DNA from: an uncultured Clostridia bacterium
GTDB lineage: Bacteria > Bacillota > Clostridia > Oscillospirales > Acutalibacteraceae
Length of the DNA stretch: 64,000 nt
NCBI GenBank assembly: GCA_947166625.1
Contig: CAMVEX010000003.1
Coordinates: forward strand, 1 to 64,000
Direction of reading: 5' to 3'
In this document: positions 34,147 to 41,815 of the stretch, in pieces
Numbering within the stretch: position 1 is the stretch's first letter
How the letters are laid out: each line of letters starts with the position of its first letter
Notes under the pieces: generated by a model
What the model was told of the DNA's origin: nothing
Database searches by the model: none
The model's input: only the letters and a program-made list of their open reading frames with translations
Position numbers and translations under genes: made by a program

Positions 34147-34515
34147 TTAAAAGATGTTATCCGGTTTTGGCGTATGCATTGATCGTTTGACTTCCTTAAC
34201 GATCTTGAGAATCGAATCGATCTCCGTCGGAGTGCAGCCCTCCAGGACTTCGGCGAACTCGCTCTTGTAGAGATTGTTTACCTCGGGAATGTCTGAGCGA
34301 AGGAGCACATCGGCAGAAACCTGCAGTGCTTCAACGATGCCGATAAAGGTTGTCAGTCTCATTGAGGACTTTCCGGTTTCAATATCGCTGACCTGAGAAA
34401 GTGAGATGTTCGCCTTATCCGCAAGATCAGACTGGCTCATATTCTTCTTAATACGGATTTCTCGGATTCGTTTTCCCACTTCTACGACTGCCTCTGACCG
34501 CGGATTGACTCCCAT
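34147..34515 (-). CDS. XRE-family (Cro/C1) regulator A
   Basis: 122 residues. GKRIREIRIKKNMSQSDLADKANISLSQVSDIETGKSS is a standard Cro/C1 helix-turn-helix (residues about 13-50), followed by a helical C-terminal dimerisation part (TPTEIDSILKIVKEVKRSM). The start at 34515 has GGAGGTGAGAG 7 nt upstream, better than the in-frame ATG at 34530. It is divergent from regulator B (34654), and both share residue patterns such as ALQVSAD(V/E)LL, so they are related. The 138-bp gap contains a palindromic operator. Confidence 0.9.
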   Translation of the reverse strand: MGVNPRSEAVVEVGKRIREIRIKKNMSQSDLADKANISLSQVSDIETGKSSMRLTTFIGIVEALQVSADVLLRSDIPEVNNLYKSEFAEVLEGCTPTEIDSILKIVKEVKRSMHTPKPDNIF

Positions 34516-34557
34516 TTCTCTCACCTCCATTTAGGGTTAAGCACATACCCTAATAAA

Positions 34558-34622
34558 ATTATATCGGGATTACGCCAAGTTGCCATAGCGTAAACGCCAT
34601 CATTTCGTGTTTACGCTATAAT
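34558..34622. promoter_or_regulatory. Divergent promoter region with a perfect 10-bp operator palindrome
   Basis: TAGCGTAAAC (34586-34595) and GTTTACGCTA (34609-34618) form a perfect inverted repeat with a 13-nt spacer. The right arm overlaps the plus-strand -10 TATAAT (34617-34622). The minus-strand -10 is ATTATA read on the plus strand at 34558-34563. A regulator bound here would block the plus promoter directly, so auto- or cross-repression by the two XRE proteins is expected. Confidence 0.7.
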
Positions 34623-34653
34623 AGAACCAACTTTATTTTTAGGAGGTTCTATT

Positions 34654-35016
34654 ATGGCAATCAATTTCGTGCAAATCGGCAAACACATCGGGGAGATCAG
34701 AAAGCGTCGCGGTCTCTCCCAGCAGAAGCTCTCGGAGATCATCGACAAGTCTCCAACCTACCTCAGCTACATCGAAGGCGGGCTGAAGTGCATGAGTCTC
34801 GACACCTTCGTCTCCATCGCAAATGCGCTTCAGGTTTCCGCGGACGAACTTCTCAAGGACAACATCGAGAACAACATCAAGGTGGCAAACCACGAGTTTG
34901 CCTCATTGATCGCGGACTGCAGCGAGTATGAGAAGCGAGTCCTTCTGTCGATGCTGAAGACCGCAAAGACCGCCATGCGGGAGAACAGGCACCTTCTCTT
35001 GACCCGGCGCAAGTAA
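34654..35016 (+). CDS. XRE-family (Cro/C1) regulator B
   Basis: 120 residues; GKHIGEIRKRRGLSQQKLSEIIDKSPTYLSYIEGG is the helix-turn-helix, followed by TFVSIANALQVSADELLKD, a motif shared with regulator A, and a helical C-terminus with a basic end (LLLTRRK). AGGAGG (34641-34646) and a TATAAT promoter precede it. It transcribes away from regulator A, an arrangement reminiscent of lysogeny-type switches of phages and ICEs. Confidence 0.9.
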   Translation: MAINFVQIGKHIGEIRKRRGLSQQKLSEIIDKSPTYLSYIEGGLKCMSLDTFVSIANALQVSADELLKDNIENNIKVANHEFASLIADCSEYEKRVLLSMLKTAKTAMRENRHLLLTRRK

Positions 35017-35256
35017 ATTATATGGATACTTTTTGAGAGACGCAATCGACCGAAAGTCAACGACTTCACTCCTGGTTTATGAAATCGAAGTTGGCCTGGT
35101 CGGTTTATTTGTGTTCTCTCTGGACTTGTGCGGATGCCGCCGGTATTGTGTCTTGCTGCCGGTATTACATTTTCGCCGAATCCGATTACATTTTCGGGAT
35201 AATCAAGATTTTTCAAGGGCTCATCAGTATAATAAAGTGCGGAAGGATGATGAACG
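35017..35256. other. 240-bp intergenic stretch, no gene recognised
   Basis: Short overlapping frames exist but none has a ribosome site or protein-like composition. It contains CACTCCTGGTTTATGAA at about 35068, matching the right half of the hairpin repeats at 34070 and 48668, and two GCCGGTATT words in tandem near 35140-35170. A TATAAT-like word (AGTATAATAA, about 35226) lies 30 bp before the next gene and is its likely -10. Confidence 0.4.
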
Positions 35257-35955
35257 ATGATCTATTTCACGGGCGATATCCACGGCGCGGTCGATGGTAT
35301 TGCTGACTTCGTAAATAAAATGCATCCCACCATGGAGGACGTGATTGTCCTCCTGGGGGATGTTGGAGCGAACTATTATACAGGCCGCCGGGACAACCTG
35401 CTGAAAGCCTTTCTCAATGACGCCGGAACGGTGTTCCTCTGTATTCACGGGAACCATGAAAGGCGTCCGAACACCATACCGGGATATGTTGAAACAGAGT
35501 GGAATGGCGGGAAGGCATGGGTTCAGCCGGAGTATCCCAATCTGATCTTTGCCAAAGACGGCGAGATCTATACGCTGAACGGACTCCGCTACCTTGTGAT
35601 CGGCGGCGCCTACAGTGTGGACAAGTACTACCGATTAAACCGCGGCTGGGGCTGGTGGTCTGACGAACAGCCATCGCCTGAGATCAAGGCATTCGTAGAG
35701 CAGCAGATCAAAAGCAAGCCCTTCGACATAGTCTTGTCGCATACATGCCCGTATAAGTACGAGCCAACCGAGATGTTCCTCGGTGGCATCGACCAGAGCA
35801 CCGTGGATGACAGCACAGAGCGTTGGCTTGATACCATCGAGGAAGCCGTCGAATACAGGGCGTGGTTCTGCGGACACTGGCATACGGACAAGAGGATCGA
35901 CAAAATGCACTTCCTGTTCCACTCCTTCGAATCCGATGAACAATTCAATGCATAA
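35257..35955 (+). CDS. Calcineurin-like metallophosphoesterase 1
   Basis: 232 residues. The full set of metallophosphoesterase motifs is readable: YFTGDIHG (residues 3-10), VLLGDVGANY, IHGNHERRP, VLSHTCPYKY and WFCGHWHTDK. These bind two metals. The YSVDKYYRLNRGWGWWSDEQ stretch is typical of small phage/plasmid phosphoesterases. Substrate unknown (nucleotide, protein phosphate or RNA cap are family possibilities). It is the first of three phosphoesterases in 2.6 kb. Start: ATGATC at 35257 after GGAAGGATGATG. Confidence 0.9.
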   Translation: MIYFTGDIHGAVDGIADFVNKMHPTMEDVIVLLGDVGANYYTGRRDNLLKAFLNDAGTVFLCIHGNHERRPNTIPGYVETEWNGGKAWVQPEYPNLIFAKDGEIYTLNGLRYLVIGGAYSVDKYYRLNRGWGWWSDEQPSPEIKAFVEQQIKSKPFDIVLSHTCPYKYEPTEMFLGGIDQSTVDDSTERWLDTIEEAVEYRAWFCGHWHTDKRIDKMHFLFHSFESDEQFNA

Positions 35956-35997
35956 CGGAAGCTTGCCACCGACAGAAAAGAAAGACAAAGAAAAACC

Positions 35998-36612
35998 ATG
36001 ATTTATTACATCGCGGATATGCACTTCGGACACAAGAACGTGCTCCGCTTCGACAACCGTCCTTTTGCGGATGCGGATCTGATGGATGAAGTGCTGATTC
36101 ATAACTGGAACGAGCGTGTCACCAACGAAGATACAGTCTATGTTCTTGGCGACGCCTTCTGGAAAAACGAAGAAAACAGCGTGAAGATCATCCAGAGGCT
36201 CAACGGTCACAAGCACCTGATCCGAGGAAATCACGACCGAGTCCACGGCCGGCTGCGATTCCATTGGGAGAGCATCGAGCAGTATGCTGAAATCAATGAC
36301 GGGAATACGCTGGTCATCATGAGCCACTATCCCATCATGTTCTATAAGAACCAGCACTACGGCGCCGTCATGCTCTACGGCCACGTGCACAACACCCGAG
36401 AGTGGCAGCTCGTCGAGAAGTGGAAGCTTGAGCAGTGGGATATGGGCATTCCGAGCCGACTGATCAATGTGGGCTGCATGATGGACTATATGAGATACAC
36501 GCCTCGCACCCTCGAAGAACTGCTGGAAGCCAACCCAATGCCGGTATTCGACAGAATTCGACAAGATGGGACGCCCGTTGGCACTTCAACGGAGGACACA
36601 GGCAATGAATAA
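35998..36612 (+). CDS. Calcineurin-like metallophosphoesterase 2
   Basis: 204 residues: YIADMHFGHKNVLRF, VYVLGDAFWK, IRGNHDRVHG, IMSHYPIMFY and LYGHVHNTREW supply all metal ligands. The 'ADMHFGH.N...F..RPF' opening belongs to the small phosphoesterase group common in phages and islands. It ends with a tail that overlaps the next start by 8 bp. It differs clearly from the first and third phosphoesterases, so the three are not a recent tandem duplication. Confidence 0.9.
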   Translation: MIYYIADMHFGHKNVLRFDNRPFADADLMDEVLIHNWNERVTNEDTVYVLGDAFWKNEENSVKIIQRLNGHKHLIRGNHDRVHGRLRFHWESIEQYAEINDGNTLVIMSHYPIMFYKNQHYGAVMLYGHVHNTREWQLVEKWKLEQWDMGIPSRLINVGCMMDYMRYTPRTLEELLEANPMPVFDRIRQDGTPVGTSTEDTGNE

Positions 36613-36922
36613 CCAGGACAAGCTTATCGAGGATGTGGAAGTAATCGTAAGGAAGATAAAGGAGCTTCACGATTTGGCCTATGTTCAGTATTCCCAATTG
36701 GTGGATTCGGTACTGGCCGGCAGCCTTACGGATGAAAGACAGATTGAGCACATTCTCGACGGCATAATAGACTTCGGAGATGACCTGCGCTTCCTGGAAT
36801 TGTCCAAGAAGCTTTGCCGCCATATCTACTACCAAAACCCGCAACTTGTGGGCAACTTCGTCAACATGTATCGAATGATGTTCGAGGAGAAAGAGGATAC
36901 CGATGGAAATGGTGACGATTGA
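36605..36922 (+). CDS. Hypothetical helical protein
   Basis: 105 residues from the ATG at 36605 (overlaps the preceding stop). All-helical and charged: KLIEDVEVIVRKIKELHDLA, a Leu-rich middle, LSKKLCRHIYYQNPQLVGNF, and an acidic end. It overlaps the following antitoxin-like gene by 20 bp. No family recognised. The tight overlaps on both sides support co-translation in one operon with the phosphoesterases. Confidence 0.65.
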   Translation: MNNQDKLIEDVEVIVRKIKELHDLAYVQYSQLVDSVLAGSLTDERQIEHILDGIIDFGDDLRFLELSKKLCRHIYYQNPQLVGNFVNMYRMMFEEKEDTDGNGDD

Positions 36923-37121
36923 GGTCAAGCTCCCAAAAGAAATATACGATAAAGCTTCTGAGATTCTCGCCAAGCAGGGCCTTACTATGGAAGATGCCCT
37001 CATCCTGTTCTTCGAAGAAACAGTCAGACTTGGGCGAATTCCTTTCGAGTACACCGAGGAGGATCTCGAAGAAGCCAGGAGATGGGAGAAGATGATGAAC
37101 GATGATCTATGTGATGTCTGA
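36903..37121 (+). CDS. RelB/DinJ-like ribbon-helix-helix antitoxin, no toxin beside it
   Basis: 72 residues: TIEVKLPKEIYDKASEILAKQG, then MEDALILFFEETVRLGRIPFEY, the strand-helix-helix of RelB/DinJ antitoxins, and a charged C-terminus that would normally wrap the toxin. It is flanked by a helical unknown and a phosphoesterase, with 20-bp overlaps on each side. No RelE/YafQ-like ORF is adjacent. Either an orphan antitoxin/regulator, or one of the neighbours is an unrecognised partner. Confidence 0.8.
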   Translation: MEMVTIEVKLPKEIYDKASEILAKQGLTMEDALILFFEETVRLGRIPFEYTEEDLEEARRWEKMMNDDLCDV

Positions 37122-37851
37122 TATCCACGGCAATGCCATCCGATTCAACTCCATCATGGAGCAGATCAACCTGCAGCCGGAGGACACGCTCTATGTTCTC
37201 GGAGATGTCATTGATCGCTACCCGGACGGAATCAGGATACTTCGCCTGCTGATGGATCTGCCCAATGTGAAGATGCTCTTGGGCAATCACGAATATATGA
37301 TGCTGAACGCCCTGGACCGGCTTGACAAAGACAATCCAGAGTATCCCCACGCTCTCAGGCTGTGGTACCGAAACGGCGGTGACGTAACACACGAATATAT
37401 CAAGCACATTCGGAAGTCTATCCGCAAAGAGGTCTTCGATTACCTCCACAGCCTGCCTCTGAACATCGACATAGAGGTCAACGGCAAGTCGTATCTGCTG
37501 GTGCATGGAGGAGCTATCCCAGCATATCACCGTTATATGTACAGATACGACAGCCAAGAAGAATACGCGGTCTGGAATCGCATTTACTACAATGCCCCTG
37601 ATATTGAGGGCAAAATCATAATCTTCGGTCATACACCAACGTCGGAATACCAGCACAACAACCCGCTTGAAATATGGCGGTCACCGTCAGGAGGCAAGAT
37701 CGGGATCGATTGCGGGTGCGGTTTCCCGCATCCCTTATCCCAAGGGCGGCATCCCGCATACGGAAGACTTGCGTGCCTGCGGCTGGATGACATGAAAGTG
37801 TTCTATTCCGAAGAAGATATCCCCGAGGAGGTGGAGAAAGTTGTTTGGTAA
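37102..37851 (+). CDS. Serine/threonine-phosphatase-like metallophosphoesterase 3
   Basis: 249 residues: YVMSDIHGNAIRF, YVLGDVIDRYPDG, LLGNHEYMML, LVHGGAIPAY and IFGHTPTSEY form the PPP-type motif set (GDxHG, GDxxDR, GNHE, HGG), closest to bacterial PrpE/PP1-like protein phosphatases. GIDCGCGFPHPLSQGRHPAYGRLACLRL-like C-terminus is usual for the group (last residues interact with metal loop). It starts within the RelB-like gene and ends inside the next frame, so translation is coupled. Protein dephosphorylation or Ap4A hydrolysis are family options. Confidence 0.9.
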   Translation: MIYVMSDIHGNAIRFNSIMEQINLQPEDTLYVLGDVIDRYPDGIRILRLLMDLPNVKMLLGNHEYMMLNALDRLDKDNPEYPHALRLWYRNGGDVTHEYIKHIRKSIRKEVFDYLHSLPLNIDIEVNGKSYLLVHGGAIPAYHRYMYRYDSQEEYAVWNRIYYNAPDIEGKIIIFGHTPTSEYQHNNPLEIWRSPSGGKIGIDCGCGFPHPLSQGRHPAYGRLACLRLDDMKVFYSEEDIPEEVEKVVW

Positions 37852-39115
37852 GTTAACTCAGCCCAAAGTGGATCACTACATCCATTGGCTCAGCAGAGAT
37901 GAGCACTTTGGAATGCACGGCTGCGTCTACGATGATAAGAGCGACAAGCTGCTTGATGAATTCTTTGAACTGATCGAGCAGATCGCGCCGGTCTCAAAGA
38001 CCGGAGCAAGGGCGCTCTGGCTTCGCGCGGAACGCGGGCCAATCGAGGATTACGGGAACGCAGAGGAAGAAGTAGCCTGCGGCGATTTCGATTCTGTCGA
38101 GCAGTTCATTGAAGAATGGAAAGCATGGTTTCCGGAAGAAATCAAGTGGTATCAGCTACAGGCCGTTCAACTCAAAGACGAGGGATACAGAGCGGTCATG
38201 CTCGGGCATAAATATGTAATCGTTCAGGACAAACGCAGAGAGCCCGCCGGATTCCCGAATGAGATTCCCGAGTTTGTCCAATGGCTGATAGACGGAGTCA
38301 AAGAGTGTATCGAAATGCTCAAAGCAGGAACATATAACGACTTCATCAAAGAGAACCTGCCTCCGGAGCATCGAACCGGCAAGATCCTTCGCAAGCATTA
38401 TTGGGACGTATGGCCGGAGGCAAGAAAAGAGTTCTTCGAAAACATCTCCAAAGAAGATGTTGAGGAGTTCATTCGGAAGGCGTCTGCTCAGGGCGAAGGT
38501 TCCGAAACGGTCAAGGATCGACTGCCATCCATGACGGCAAACGACTTCTTCCGGTTCTGTGCAATGGGATACGCGGAGAACAAATACAACGGCTGCGACA
38601 AAACCCCGAAGGAACAGTATTATCTCCATGCGGATGGTCGGGATGACGGGCTGAAAGATCTTAATCCTGACGATCCCGAGGCATTCCATGCCTGGCTCCA
38701 TGACTACTCCCGCGGAGGCGGGCATCCCTGGGAGGTCTGCAGAGGAGGCAATTCAACACATGTTTCGCTGCGGCCAATGGACGACAAAGACGGATATTTT
38801 CTCTACCTGGACGGTGACGCCTGGAACAGAACCATTGAGACGGTCAAGTTCTATCTTGCCCTGACACGGGCAGGCATCCCTGTGTATCTTCTCGAAGCCC
38901 ACACTCTGGCAGACAGACTTGCGGAAAAAGAGTGGATCGGGATCGTGCCTAATGGTGTGATGCCTGCATATTGCGAGAGCTGGTTTCCCAACGAGCACAT
39001 TATCGACTACATGAACCTGCCCTATGATGATCGGGAGAAGTTCCTTCCGTTCTGCGTGTGGTATGACGAGGAGCCGATCAAGCTGCTGTCCTCGAAGGAA
39101 GGTGTTCCAGAATGA
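37841..39115 (+). CDS. Hypothetical 424-residue protein of the phosphoesterase cluster
   Basis: It starts with TTG at 37841, chosen because GAGGAGGTGG lies about 8 nt upstream. It is soluble, rich in aromatic and acidic residues, with FFELIEQIAPVSKTGARALW, AVMLGHKYVIVQDK, a central DFFRFCAMGYAENKYNG segment (about residue 230), WLHDYSRGGGHPWEVCRGGN and a C-terminal FYLALTRAGIPVYLLEAHTL. The middle and end resemble uncharacterised proteins of phage/ICE islands; I do not recognise a catalytic motif. It overlaps both neighbours (10 and 4 bp), so it is part of the 35.2-39.5 kb operon. Confidence 0.7.
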   Translation: MFGKLTQPKVDHYIHWLSRDEHFGMHGCVYDDKSDKLLDEFFELIEQIAPVSKTGARALWLRAERGPIEDYGNAEEEVACGDFDSVEQFIEEWKAWFPEEIKWYQLQAVQLKDEGYRAVMLGHKYVIVQDKRREPAGFPNEIPEFVQWLIDGVKECIEMLKAGTYNDFIKENLPPEHRTGKILRKHYWDVWPEARKEFFENISKEDVEEFIRKASAQGEGSETVKDRLPSMTANDFFRFCAMGYAENKYNGCDKTPKEQYYLHADGRDDGLKDLNPDDPEAFHAWLHDYSRGGGHPWEVCRGGNSTHVSLRPMDDKDGYFLYLDGDAWNRTIETVKFYLALTRAGIPVYLLEAHTLADRLAEKEWIGIVPNGVMPAYCESWFPNEHIIDYMNLPYDDREKFLPFCVWYDEEPIKLLSSKEGVPE

Positions 39116-39495
39116 GCGGAGGGTGTTGGAACTATATGAATGACTCGACCGCAAGCGAAATCCTCGGTTATCACATCTATGTCGGATATGGCCTGGACAG
39201 CGAAAGGCATAATGAGAATTACAAAATGGTAGTAAGAGATAATCCGTTAGGTGATCCCGAAATCTCGGCTTTGGTGTATGACGTCTTCTGTTTGCTCCAC
39301 TCTTACGATTGGGCTGAATCCGGTGATACTGATATGGATGCCTATCAAAAGGATGTTGCAATCTTCAAAGACCGATGGTTCAAAAAAGCAAGGAGAGATC
39401 GGATCAAAGAGATGATCGATATCAGCATCGAGAAACTCCAAGAGGAGTTGTATCAGGCATTCGGATTTGAAACAGACAGCAGCAGTGAACCATGA
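39112..39495 (+). CDS. Hypothetical protein starting MSGGCWNY
   Basis: 127 residues. ATGA overlap with the previous stop. The opening SGGCWNYMNDS recalls a group of small unknown proteins found in phages and plasmids that begin S-G-G-x-W-N-Y. The rest is helical and ends with IKEMIDISIEKLQEELYQAF. No catalytic motif. Last gene of the phosphoesterase operon; a new promoter seems to follow before the 39569 gene. Function unknown. Confidence 0.65.
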   Translation: MSGGCWNYMNDSTASEILGYHIYVGYGLDSERHNENYKMVVRDNPLGDPEISALVYDVFCLLHSYDWAESGDTDMDAYQKDVAIFKDRWFKKARRDRIKEMIDISIEKLQEELYQAFGFETDSSSEP

Positions 39496-39568
39496 GTTCA
39501 ATGACTTTTTCGCTTAGACCCGATACAATAAGCACAGACAATCAATCTAAATGACGAGGTGAATGTAT

Positions 39569-40207
39569 ATGAATTTGAAAGAAGCATTCCGTTACCAGAA
39601 CAAGCTCCAGTCCTTCATGGACGAAGCCCAGGGCATCCTGGATCGTGACGCCAATGTCACGAAGGTGGAGAACACCTATCTGCGGCACAAGGTGATGGCA
39701 GAGGCAGAGGATGAGACTGTTCTCATCGCCCCCGAAACCGAATACTACGAGCAGATCACTGATATTGCTCAGTTTCTGCTGTATCTGCTGGGAGAAAAAG
39801 ACAAGCTGTTTGCGGCGATCCGCAAGGCAAAGGACGCTCTTGACATCGATATGGACAGCGAGGTCAGCCTCAATGCCACTCGGCAGAGCATCGCCCATAC
39901 CTTCAAGCGGATGAACGATCTGCGCAACTCTGAACAGACCATCTCCAACGGCGGCACCGGCTACCGCTTCAATGCCGAAGGCAATCAGATTTCCTATCGC
40001 TGCGACGTCAAGCGCGTGACTACGATCAACTATGACCGCAACGTCATCCGCGCCGAGCTCGGCAAGCTGAACAAGCAGGCTGACGAGACTTCCACGAAGA
40101 TCGATCTGTGCCTGGTCACCTCTACGGTGGACTATGAGCCGCCCTTTGATGTGAACTCCAGCTTCGCCGAAGCATTCGAGGCATACACGGAAAACGCCAG
40201 GGCTTAA
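39569..40207 (+). CDS. Hypothetical helical protein (DUF6847-like)
   Basis: 212 residues from the ATG at 39569; GAGGTG at 39556-39561 has ideal 7-nt spacing to it, while the ATG at 39563 is too close. N-terminal two thirds are helical (YQNKLQSFMDEAQGILDRDA, ISDIAQFLLYLLGEKDKLF-like), with a strand section GTGYRFNAEGNQISYRCDVK and a helix with LGKLNKQADETSTKIDL. The composition and phrases match a family of unknown proteins (DUF6847-type) in Clostridial islands. Its codon use is more C-rich than that of its neighbours. Function unknown. Confidence 0.65.
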   Translation: MNLKEAFRYQNKLQSFMDEAQGILDRDANVTKVENTYLRHKVMAEAEDETVLIAPETEYYEQITDIAQFLLYLLGEKDKLFAAIRKAKDALDIDMDSEVSLNATRQSIAHTFKRMNDLRNSEQTISNGGTGYRFNAEGNQISYRCDVKRVTTINYDRNVIRAELGKLNKQADETSTKIDLCLVTSTVDYEPPFDVNSSFAEAFEAYTENARA

Positions 40208-40218
40208 CGCCCTGGCGT
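40194..40218 (+). terminator. Stop-overlapping hairpin (probable terminator)
   Basis: ACGCCAGGGC (40194-40203) and GCCCTGGCGT (40209-40218) are a perfect 10-bp stem with a 5-nt loop that contains the stop codon of the preceding gene. The T-tract is weak (ACTATTTT), so it may be a terminator or an mRNA-stabilising stem. Confidence 0.6.
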
Positions 40219-40542
40219 AGACCGACTATTTTGGGTGCGGCAAGATAAGAGAATACGGATACCGGTTCAGGTGCAGATGAACTATAAGGCTGCACACATC
40301 CGTAAGGATATTCCGGTTCGGCTCACCCTACGAGCCTTCATGATAGGAAGAAAGAAGCGTTCAGTTTCTCCATCACCGCCCTACATCCTTACAGCAGAAC
40401 CGCTCTTTCGTCACCACTCTCATTCTTGCTTCCGAACTGACATCTCCATTGTGAGGCATGCAAGCCTAACTCGCTGGTTACGAGATTACAATGATCAATT
40501 ACTGATCTTCTTCTCCGTGAGCTGCGTCTAAAGTGTGACACG
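40219..40542. other. 320-bp intergenic stretch without a recognised gene
   Basis: A plus-strand frame of 98 codons (40235-40531) and minus-strand frames cross it, but their composition (clusters of Ser, His, Arg, and a hydrophobic/Cys ending) is not protein-like and no ribosome site supports them. Some self-complementary words are present (for example GTGTGACACG near 40528) but no strong stem. I see nothing assignable. Confidence 0.35.
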
Positions 40543-40911
40543 TCATGCCGCCGACAAAGCAAACGGGACAAATGGTTGAAGTTGCATCGGACTCTTGCCG
40601 TATCCAAAATAGCCGGTCATTAAATGACTTGAGCAGCAGGACTCAGCCTGCTGCTCACCGACGATATGCAGTTTTACCGCAACGGGAACCAGGATCTGAT
40701 CCATCGGAACCTCAAAGAGATTTCCAAGTGCGTACAGATTATCTACGGTGGGAAGGCTTTCGCCTTTCTGCCACTTGTAGATTGCCCGAGGTTCCTCAAA
40801 GCCGAAGTAGCTCTGCAGATCTCGAACAGTGAAGCCGCGCTCCATGCGCAGGCGTCGGATGTTGTTTCCCGTGGCGACAAGGTCAATCACGGGATAGGCT
40901 TTAATGCCCAT
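40543..40911 (-). CDS. XRE-family regulator C
   Basis: 122 residues; ATG at 40911 with AAGGAGG 7 nt upstream on the minus strand. GNNIRRLRMERGFTVRDLQSYFGFEEPRAIYKWQKGES is a Cro/C1 helix-turn-helix with the 'RAIYKWQ.G..LP..DNL' variant common in Clostridial elements, followed by LGNLFEVPMDQILVP. The last 30 residues (CCSSHLMTGYFGYGKSP) look degenerate and may be an extension caused by loss of the normal stop. Divergent from the gene at 40999. Confidence 0.85.
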   Translation of the reverse strand: MGIKAYPVIDLVATGNNIRRLRMERGFTVRDLQSYFGFEEPRAIYKWQKGESLPTVDNLYALGNLFEVPMDQILVPVAVKLHIVGEQQAESCCSSHLMTGYFGYGKSPMQLQPFVPFALSAA

Positions 40912-40998
40912 GACAATCGCCTCCTTCAAGAGAGTGATATATAAGAATAGCAGAATGAAACGGAAAATGCAAGAGAAATTGCAAAAATGGAGGTTAAT

Positions 40999-41367
40999 TT
41001 GAGAGAAAAGCTGTATTGGACGATTGAAAAGTTCTCCCTCCGGTATGACTATTTCATGTTCTTTGACACGACACCGTACCTCGCGGATCAGTTATTCATC
41101 CGGCACCAAGTCAGAGTATGGTTTGACTCTGAATATGCAAAAGAAGGTTCTCCATATCTTGCGATATTCTGTCACGTCAGAAAAAAGGACGTTCCGAAGT
41201 TCCTTGCAGCTCTCGAAGATCTCAAAAAAAGCATGATGCTATGCGGGCATCCTAACTATGAGGCCGAAATCAGCAGCTTCATGGACAATGTAGAAAAGAT
41301 GAAAGGAGTCGTGCTCGATAATGAAAATGACGCCGCTCAAAAAGCAGAGCAAAAACGAACAGCGTAA
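40999..41367 (+). CDS. Hypothetical protein
   Basis: 122 residues using TTG at 40999, since GGAGG (40989-40993) precedes it by 5 nt while the in-frame ATG at 40987 overlaps that site. Alpha/beta appearance: YWTIEKFSLRYDYFMFFDTT, HQVRVWFDSEYAKEGSPYLA, a KKKDVPKFLAALEDLKKS-like helix and a charged tail (AAQKAEQKRTA). No recognised family. The 3' end overlaps the small frame at 41321. Confidence 0.55.
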   Translation: MREKLYWTIEKFSLRYDYFMFFDTTPYLADQLFIRHQVRVWFDSEYAKEGSPYLAIFCHVRKKDVPKFLAALEDLKKSMMLCGHPNYEAEISSFMDNVEKMKGVVLDNENDAAQKAEQKRTA

Positions 41368-41491
41368 ATACTACTCATCCAAGCGAGGCTCCTGGAACGG
41401 GGTCTCGCCTATAACCCGTATTGTACAAAGCAGGAGGGTTTATGACAGAAACCGCATTAAACGAGAAGATCGCCGAGCTTCAGGAGAATGA
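41321..41491 (+). CDS. Possible 56-residue basic protein
   Basis: A short frame (MKMTPLKKQSKNEQRKYYSS, then KRGSWNGVSPITRIVQS, ending in a basic tail) overlaps both neighbours. The KKQSK...Q..YY...RGSWNG..P.TR motif recurs, as I recall, in small basic proteins of Clostridial islands, which is why I list it. AAAGGAG lies about 12 nt before the ATG, longer than ideal. Unknown function; nucleic-acid binding is possible given the charge. Confidence 0.45.
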   Translation: MKMTPLKKQSKNEQRKYYSSKRGSWNGVSPITRIVQSRRVYDRNRIKREDRRASGE

Positions 41492-41801
41492 TTCGGAAAC
41501 TGCACATCAGAGACAGAAAGCTCGCCGCAGATTACGGAGAATCACCGGTGTCCGCAAAACAGACAACCTACTTCGGATAATCAATTACGGAGGATATGCT
41601 CCGCACCGTGGATATATCGATTGGGGCTTTAGCGGAAGAACGCTGCTCCATACAGGCGAATATATCAAGTATCCCAAGAACAGCAATTGCCAAAGATGGA
41701 TCAAGAGAGAAACGAGCCGCCGGGTTCGCAGATACAGGGACGTCCCCGTAAAGGGAAACTATTACCGTCGCCTGTTCGATTATTGGTGGACACTGTATTG
41801 A
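41442..41801 (+). CDS. Hypothetical basic protein
   Basis: 119 residues from the ATG at 41442 (AGGAGGG about 6 nt upstream; the in-frame start at 41421 has none). N-terminal helix, then strongly basic and aromatic: HQRQKARRRLRRITGVRKT, INYGGYAPHRGYIDWGFSG, RWIKRETSRRVRRYRDVPV, ending YWWTLY. Likely to bind nucleic acid. It overlaps the preceding 56-residue frame. Common as an unknown in Clostridial islands; function not known. Confidence 0.65.
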   Translation: MTETALNEKIAELQENDSETAHQRQKARRRLRRITGVRKTDNLLRIINYGGYAPHRGYIDWGFSGRTLLHTGEYIKYPKNSNCQRWIKRETSRRVRRYRDVPVKGNYYRRLFDYWWTLY

Positions 41802-41815
41802 GGAGGTGACCTTGA

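Noticed and set aside
40235-40531. 98-codon frame on the plus strand
   Set aside because: Composition is unlike a protein and there is no ribosome site or homology pattern I know.
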